Shown: positions 59,355 through 64,000 of the stretch, piece by piece | Layout: every line of letters begins with the position of its first letter | Position numbering within the stretch: position 1 is the first letter of the stretch | Origin: Sulfobacillus harzensis | Lineage (GTDB): Bacteria > Bacillota > Sulfobacillia > Sulfobacillales > Sulfobacillaceae | Direction: 5' to 3' | Assembly (NCBI RefSeq): GCF_012933365.1 | Contig: NZ_JABBVZ010000007.1 | Span: 1-64,000 of the forward strand | Length of the DNA: 64,000 nt | Notes under the pieces: generated by a model | What the model saw: the letters and a program-made list of their open reading frames with translations, nothing else | Told to the model about the DNA's origin: nothing | The model's database searches: none | Made by a program: the position numbers and the translations under genes

Positions 59355-60571
59355 GCCAGATTGAGGTCGTGATTATTGGCTCGGGCCCGGCGGGTCTCTC
59401 GGCAGCGCTACGGCTGGGGCAGAGTGGCGTCGCCACAGTGATTGTTGATGAATATCCCCGACCGGGAGGACGTCTCCTTGGTCAGCTCTACCGACGGGGG
59501 CGCTTTTGGTGGAACGGACGGGCCGAAGCCGAGAAGCTCATTGCTGCCGTGCGCCAGTGCCCTTCCGTGCAGTGGCGTTTGGGAACCTCGGTGGTAGCCT
59601 TGACCCCCAACCAGGGCGGCTGGCGGGTCAGCTTATCAGGCAGCGAGAGTGTTGATGGGGTCGCGGCGGTCCTCATTGCCACCGGGGCTGCTGAGGTGCC
59701 TGTTCCCGTGAAAAATTGGAATCGTCCTGGGGTGATGACCATCGGAGCGGCGCAGGTGATGGCCAACGTGTACCGGGTTCGACCGGGGCAACGGGGCATT
59801 GTGGTGGGCGGTGGCCCGTTGGCCTTTGCCATCGCCCAGGAGTTGTCGTGGGCGGGCGTCGAACTGACGGGTATCGTCATGCCGCCCCCTGGACTTCCGG
59901 CTCCGTCGACCCTGACACCTTATGCCCAATGGCGGTCTATCGGTGCCCTGTCGCATCTGGCGCCTTGGTGGGCGCGTCCGCTGGTGCCGCTCCTCAAAGA
60001 CGATGGGCGGATTCCCGAACTGATGGCGCGAATCCCGGCGGCGGGAATTGGCGTCGCCGGAACCCGCTTAAAACCCAACGTCGCCGCGGTTGAGATCCTG
60101 GGGGAAGACCGGGTTGAGGGGATTAGGCTGCAGCGGTTGAGCAGGGAGGGAAGATTGGTGGGACAACCGTGGATCGAATCCGTTGATTTCGTGTTGCTGT
60201 CCGGCGGTCTCCGACCGATTCCGGATCTGTTTCACGTGGTCGGCGCCCGGATCCGGCGATCGGACGAGGGAATCTATGACGTGCCCGTGTTTGGTCCTCT
60301 CGGGGAAACCACCGCACCGGGAGTGTTTGGTGCCGGAAACGCTTTGGGGGTCGAGGGAGCGCCGGTAGCCATGGCGCAAGGAACGGGAGCAGCCTTGGGC
60401 ATCTTGCGGTATCTCCATCGGGAAGGCGATCATTGGGGAGACGAGGTTTCCGAACACGCGCGTGAACTTCGACGTGTTCGAACAGACGCGCCACTGGTGT
60501 TTAGTCATGAGTGGTCTCGGATCCATGAAGATATTGCCCAGCAGTGGCAACAAGTGGAGGGCGGTCGCTAA
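59351..60571 (+). CDS. Second FAD subunit of D-hydroxyproline dehydrogenase (LhpF-like)
   Basis: This 406-residue pyridine-nucleotide-disulfide-type flavoprotein has VVIIGSGPAGLSAALRL, DEYPRPGGRLLGQL, LIATGAAEVPVPV, a second glycine motif GIVVGGGPLAFAIA and a C-terminal GVFGAGNALGVEGAPVAM. In related heteromeric dehydrogenases this subunit carries a BFD domain at its C-terminus; here that domain is encoded separately at 58703. The start is ATGA-coupled to the ferredoxin gene and the stop overlaps the epimerase ATG (TAATG). Confidence 0.86.
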   Translation: MSQIEVVIIGSGPAGLSAALRLGQSGVATVIVDEYPRPGGRLLGQLYRRGRFWWNGRAEAEKLIAAVRQCPSVQWRLGTSVVALTPNQGGWRVSLSGSESVDGVAAVLIATGAAEVPVPVKNWNRPGVMTIGAAQVMANVYRVRPGQRGIVVGGGPLAFAIAQELSWAGVELTGIVMPPPGLPAPSTLTPYAQWRSIGALSHLAPWWARPLVPLLKDDGRIPELMARIPAAGIGVAGTRLKPNVAAVEILGEDRVEGIRLQRLSREGRLVGQPWIESVDFVLLSGGLRPIPDLFHVVGARIRRSDEGIYDVPVFGPLGETTAPGVFGAGNALGVEGAPVAMAQGTGAALGILRYLHREGDHWGDEVSEHARELRRVRTDAPLVFSHEWSRIHEDIAQQWQQVEGGR

Positions 60572-61578
60572 TGCACTTTTCCCACGTGTTTCGGACGATT
60601 GAAACCCATACGGGGGGAAATCCAACGCGGACCATTGTCAGCGGAATCCCCCCTATTGCCGGCCGCACCATGATGGATAAGGTGCGCGATTTTCGGGAGC
60701 GTTTCGATTGGATTCGGACCGGGCTGATGTTTGAGCCTCGCGGCCATGGGGTGATGTCCGGATGCATTTTGACAGAGCCGGTTCATGCCGAGGCCGACTA
60801 CGGGGTGATTTACATTGAGGTGGGCGGCTATCTGCCCATGTGTGGGCATGACACCATTGGACTGGTTACGGCCCTAATCGAAACCGGCCAAGTAATGGCT
60901 AAGGAGCCTGAGACGCGCGTCGTGCTAGATACGCCATCGGGCGTTGTGCGGACCCAAGCGGCCGTGAAAGACGGTCAGGTTCTTTCGGTCACTTTTGAAA
61001 ATGTGCCCGCTTTTCTTTATGCCCAAGATGTGGAGGTGATGGTGCCGAGCCTGGGGCAAGTCTCGGTAGACATCGCGTGGGGGGGCAATTTTTATGGCCT
61101 TGTGGATGCCCGGCGCCTAGGGCTGGAATTGACCCCAAACCATGCACGCCAAGCCATCCGTTATGCTCAGGCGATCCGCCAAGCCGTCAACGACCAGATG
61201 CAGGTCGTCCATCCAGAACTGCCCGATGTAAGAGGCTTGACTCATGTCGAATTCTTCGGGGATCCCACCACCTCTGGGGCTGACATCAAGAATATGGTCA
61301 TTGTGCCGCCGGGGGGCGTGGATCGATCGCCTTGTGGGACGGGCACCTGTGCCAAGGCGGCCACACTATGGCGTCGAGGATCGCTGCCCGTGGGCGGCGG
61401 TTTTGTCCATGAAAGCGTGACGGGCTCCTTGTTTCGGGCTACAGTGCTGCGTGAGACAACGGTTGGGCCGTTTCCCGCGGTGGTCGTCCAGATTTCCGGA
61501 TCCGCCTATCTTTATGGCGAGTCCACGTTTGTGATGGAGTCTGGCGATCCCCTCAATGCCGGATTTTTGTTGCCTTGA
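60571..61578 (+). CDS. 4-hydroxyproline 2-epimerase/proline racemase family, copy 1
   Basis: This 335-residue protein keeps both catalytic cysteines of the proline racemase fold, C91 in MCGHDTIG and C255 in DRSPCGTGTCAK. Two cysteines indicate a racemase or epimerase rather than a dehydratase. Placed directly after the D-hydroxyproline dehydrogenase subunits, it is the probable enzyme converting trans-4-hydroxy-L-proline to cis-4-hydroxy-D-proline. Confidence 0.86.
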   Translation: MHFSHVFRTIETHTGGNPTRTIVSGIPPIAGRTMMDKVRDFRERFDWIRTGLMFEPRGHGVMSGCILTEPVHAEADYGVIYIEVGGYLPMCGHDTIGLVTALIETGQVMAKEPETRVVLDTPSGVVRTQAAVKDGQVLSVTFENVPAFLYAQDVEVMVPSLGQVSVDIAWGGNFYGLVDARRLGLELTPNHARQAIRYAQAIRQAVNDQMQVVHPELPDVRGLTHVEFFGDPTTSGADIKNMVIVPPGGVDRSPCGTGTCAKAATLWRRGSLPVGGGFVHESVTGSLFRATVLRETTVGPFPAVVVQISGSAYLYGESTFVMESGDPLNAGFLLP

Positions 61579-61593
61579 GAAGGAGCCGATACG

Positions 61594-62589
61594 ATGAATA
61601 TTCGGGAAGTCTTTGATGTGATTGACCTTCATGCCGGCGGCGAACCGCTGCGTGTCATTATGAGCGGCTACCCGGCGATTCCCCCGGGCACCATCCTGGA
61701 CAAACGCGATTATGTGGCGTCGCGCTGGGACCGGTATCGTCAACGGTTGTTGTTTGAACCTTGGGGACATGAGGGCATGTATGGTTGCTTAGTGGTGGAG
61801 CCGGAGCGGCCGGATAGCGATTTTGGCCTTCTCTTGATGCATAACCAGGGGTACAGCGCTATGTGCGGGAATGCCACATTAGCCGTTACCAAGCTGTTCG
61901 TGGAAACCGGACGCGTCCCCATAGCCGAGAGTAGAGACCAGGTTGTAATCCGATACGATGTGCCCTGTGGTCAGGTTGAAGCGCATGCAGAGCTCAAAAA
62001 TGGCCGGGTGGAGCGTGTGAGTTTCGACAATGTGCCGGCTTTTCCCGTGGCGCTCAATCAGACTGTGCGTGTTCGGGGACGGGACATCATGGTCGATGTC
62101 GCGTTTGGCGGCGCCTATTATGCCATACTGCCAAGTGCCGCGTTGGACCTGACAGTGGAACCGGAGTCCTTGGACTCTCTCGTCGACGGGGCGGCCGAAA
62201 TCAAGGCGGCCGTGGCGGCGTTGGACTTGACCCGTCACCCCATCGACGACCGATTGAGCGGGCTCTATGGTGTGATTTTTACCGATACTCCGCATGATAC
62301 CGCGCATCTCAGCCGGCAGGTGGCGATTTTTGCCGACGGCCAGGTGGACCGGTCGCCTTGCGGAAGCGGCGTCAGTGCCCGACTGGCGGTGCTGGATGCC
62401 AAGGGAGAGATTCAGCCAAGACAGGATTATGGATTTGAAAGTGTCATTGACACCGTGTTCGTCGGCCGTGTGACGGGGGACGCGGGAACGGGAATTCGCA
62501 CCACCATTGCCGGTCATGCCTATGTCACCGGGTTTCGGCGATTCTACGGCAATCCGGCAGAGATGGTGGAGCCATTCTTAATGCGTTAG
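61594..62589 (+). CDS. Proline racemase family, copy 2
   Basis: This 331-residue paralogue also has two cysteines, C91 in MCGNATLAV and C256 in DRSPCGSGVSAR. The residue after MCG is Asn rather than the usual His, and the second motif resembles that of trans-3-hydroxyproline dehydratases, though those enzymes normally lack one of the two cysteines. It may racemise proline, epimerise another hydroxyproline isomer, or act on 3-hydroxyproline. A GAGAAGGAG site precedes the ATG. Confidence 0.82.
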   Translation: MNIREVFDVIDLHAGGEPLRVIMSGYPAIPPGTILDKRDYVASRWDRYRQRLLFEPWGHEGMYGCLVVEPERPDSDFGLLLMHNQGYSAMCGNATLAVTKLFVETGRVPIAESRDQVVIRYDVPCGQVEAHAELKNGRVERVSFDNVPAFPVALNQTVRVRGRDIMVDVAFGGAYYAILPSAALDLTVEPESLDSLVDGAAEIKAAVAALDLTRHPIDDRLSGLYGVIFTDTPHDTAHLSRQVAIFADGQVDRSPCGSGVSARLAVLDAKGEIQPRQDYGFESVIDTVFVGRVTGDAGTGIRTTIAGHAYVTGFRRFYGNPAEMVEPFLMR

Positions 62590-62593
62590 TCCA

Positions 62594-62607
62594 CGGCGCT
62601 AGCGCCG
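62594..62607. repeat. Perfect 14-base palindrome CGGCGCTAGCGCCG
   Basis: It lies five bases after the stop of the second racemase gene and before the semialdehyde dehydrogenase ribosome binding site. With no loop it would be a poor terminator; it could be a protein-binding site or an RNA-processing signal. Confidence 0.35.
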
Positions 62608-62634
62608 AAAAAGATTCAGGTAGGGGGATGGACG

Positions 62635-64000
62635 ATGTTGGAAGGTGCCAGTTACATTGATGGGACATGGGCCGCGAGCGGCGAGCGTCAAGAAATTCAT
62701 AATCCGGCCGAATGGGACGAAGTGGTGGGTGTGGTTGGGCTGGCGGGTTCAGGTGAGGTTAATGCGGCCGTCAGTGCGGCCCGGCGGGCGTTTGGGAGTT
62801 GGCACCAGCTTGGGCCCGTGGCGCGCGGCAACCTGCTCTTTCAGGCGGCATCCCGGATTGAAAGCTCCGTGGATGAGTTGGCGCAGTTGGCGTCGCGTGA
62901 GATGGGCAAACCCATCGGAGAGACCCGCGGCGAAGCGCTCCGGGCGGTGGCCATTCTTCGTTACTATGCTGGCGAGGGAATGCGGGGCCTGGGCGATGTG
63001 ATTCCAGCATCAAATGCCCGAACCCTTCAATACACCACGCGCGTTCCGCTGGGGCCGGTAGCGATTATTACGCCGTGGAATTTTCCGCTCGCTATTCCCA
63101 TGTGGAAGATGGCGCCAGCCTTAATCTATGGAAACACCGTGGTCGTGAAGCCGGCGGAGTGGTCCTCCTTGACCGCCGTGCGAATGTGGCAATTGATGGC
63201 CGACTTGTTTCCGCCGGGCGTTGCCAACCTGGTTCTCGGACTGGGGTCGACGGTGGGTGAGGCCCTCATACAGCATCCCGACATTCGTGGGATTAGCTTT
63301 ACCGGTTCCGTCGCCGTCGGCTCTCACATCGCGGACGTTGCGACGAGGCGGGGCGTGAAATACCAGACCGAAATGGGGGGCAAGAACGCGGTGGTGGTTA
63401 GCGAGGACGCCGACCTGGATCGCGCGGTGAATGCCATCATTTCGGGTGCCATGCGGTCTGCGGGGCAAAAATGCACCGCCACGTCCCGGGTCATCGTTTT
63501 TGAGGCGGCCCACGACGCGCTCATGAGCCGTATGCGGGAGCAACTGGCGACCATTAAAGTCGGGAATCCCTTGGATCCGGACACCTATCTGGGTCCCGTG
63601 GTCTCGGAAGCCCAATACCAAAAGGTGCTCAAGTATATTGAAATTGGCGAACAAGAGGGAAGGCTGGTGGCCGGCGGTTCATTACAGCCTGCAAACTGGG
63701 GCCGCGGATTTTACATTCAGCCCACCCTCTTCGACCAGGTCGAGCCGGAATCCCGCATTGCTCAGGAGGAGATTTTTGGACCCGTGGTGGCTGCCATGAC
63801 GGTTCGGTCCTTGGATGAAGCGATTTCGGTGGTCAACGGCATCCCCTACGGGCTGAGCGCGTCGATCTTTACCAGAAACTTGAAGACCGCGTTGGATTTC
63901 GTGGAGCGCGCCGAGGTCGGCTTGGTGCGGGTCAACGACGAGACGGCGGGTGTGGAGCTTCAGGCACCCTTTGGCGGCATGAAGGGTTCCAGTTCCCATT
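62635..64000 (+). CDS. 2-oxoglutarate semialdehyde dehydrogenase, second copy (3' end outside window)
   Basis: The frame opens at ATG 62635, seven bases after AGGGGGA, and stays open to the end of the window (455 codons), so the last residues are missing. The catalytic cysteine is C280 in GQKCTATSR, the same position as in the paralogue at 6364, and EMGGKNAVVV carries the base. Stretches such as REMGKPIGE and TPWNFPLAIPMWK are the same or nearly so. It should oxidise the semialdehyde released from hydroxyproline to 2-oxoglutarate. Confidence 0.9.
   Translation, partial: MLEGASYIDGTWAASGERQEIHNPAEWDEVVGVVGLAGSGEVNAAVSAARRAFGSWHQLGPVARGNLLFQAASRIESSVDELAQLASREMGKPIGETRGEALRAVAILRYYAGEGMRGLGDVIPASNARTLQYTTRVPLGPVAIITPWNFPLAIPMWKMAPALIYGNTVVVKPAEWSSLTAVRMWQLMADLFPPGVANLVLGLGSTVGEALIQHPDIRGISFTGSVAVGSHIADVATRRGVKYQTEMGGKNAVVVSEDADLDRAVNAIISGAMRSAGQKCTATSRVIVFEAAHDALMSRMREQLATIKVGNPLDPDTYLGPVVSEAQYQKVLKYIEIGEQEGRLVAGGSLQPANWGRGFYIQPTLFDQVEPESRIAQEEIFGPVVAAMTVRSLDEAISVVNGIPYGLSASIFTRNLKTALDFVERAEVGLVRVNDETAGVELQAPFGGMKGSSSH

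Overview
The window is a dense block of catabolic genes with no housekeeping, ribosomal, tRNA, CRISPR or transposon genes. G+C is high by eye. Start sites have strong AAGGAGG-type ribosome binding sites, frequent GTG/TTG starts and many ATGA overlaps, and solute-binding proteins carry lipoboxes. This suggests a Gram-positive, Bacillota-type organism, perhaps of the Sulfobacillus/Alicyclobacillus kind; the taxon is inference only.

Region 1 (1-8.7 kb, + strand) is a sugar-acid operon: zinc dehydrogenase, FAH-family hydrolase, LarE, KDPG-type aldolase, KDG kinase, YjhG-type pentonate dehydratase, 2-oxoglutarate semialdehyde dehydrogenase and a 2-keto-3-deoxypentonate dehydratase. The last three form a Weimberg-type route to 2-oxoglutarate. 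Region 2 (8.8-11.0 kb, - strand) is a tetronate kinase plus PdxA2 pair, divergent from a GntR regulator.

Region 3 (11.3-20.1 kb, + strand) is the most unusual. After a GntR regulator and an SDR come two UxaA-family large-subunit paralogues that have lost opposite active-site motifs. Between them lies a fusion of a degenerate FAH domain with the SAF small-subunit domain. The nickel-pincer cofactor genes larC1, larB and larC2 follow, then an HpcH/HpaI aldolase and a 2-hydroxyacid dehydrogenase. Region 4 (20.1-26.9 kb, - strand) is a LIV/HAAT-type ABC transporter operon ending in a DeoR regulator and a LarA-like racemase/epimerase, the probable client of the pincer cofactor.

Region 5 (27.1-37.5 kb) holds an enolase-superfamily dehydratase, an FAH protein, hydroxypyruvate isomerase, tartronate semialdehyde reductase, an SDR, an LtnD-like dehydrogenase, two ACS-family MFS carriers, a LacI regulator and a 2-hydroxyacid dehydrogenase.

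Region 6 (37.6-48.0 kb) looks like an orotate/dihydroorotate degradation locus rather than pyrimidine synthesis. One arm is PyrK, PyrD, an M20 carbamoylase, an ornithine cyclodeaminase homologue and a PyrE-like transferase. The divergent arm is an IclR regulator, an MFS carrier, a dihydroorotase/allantoinase-type amidohydrolase, an MmgE/PrpD protein and an unusual asparaginase. Matching palindromes lie just downstream of the predicted promoters of both arms.

Region 7 (48-64 kb) has an aldo/keto reductase, then a GntR-controlled hydroxyproline-peptide route: S9 peptidase, peptide-binding lipoprotein, Xaa-Pro peptidase, amino-acid permease, DapA-type deaminase, four-gene D-hydroxyproline dehydrogenase, two proline-racemase paralogues and a second 2-oxoglutarate semialdehyde dehydrogenase that runs off the window. 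Regions 1 and 7 converge on the same semialdehyde.
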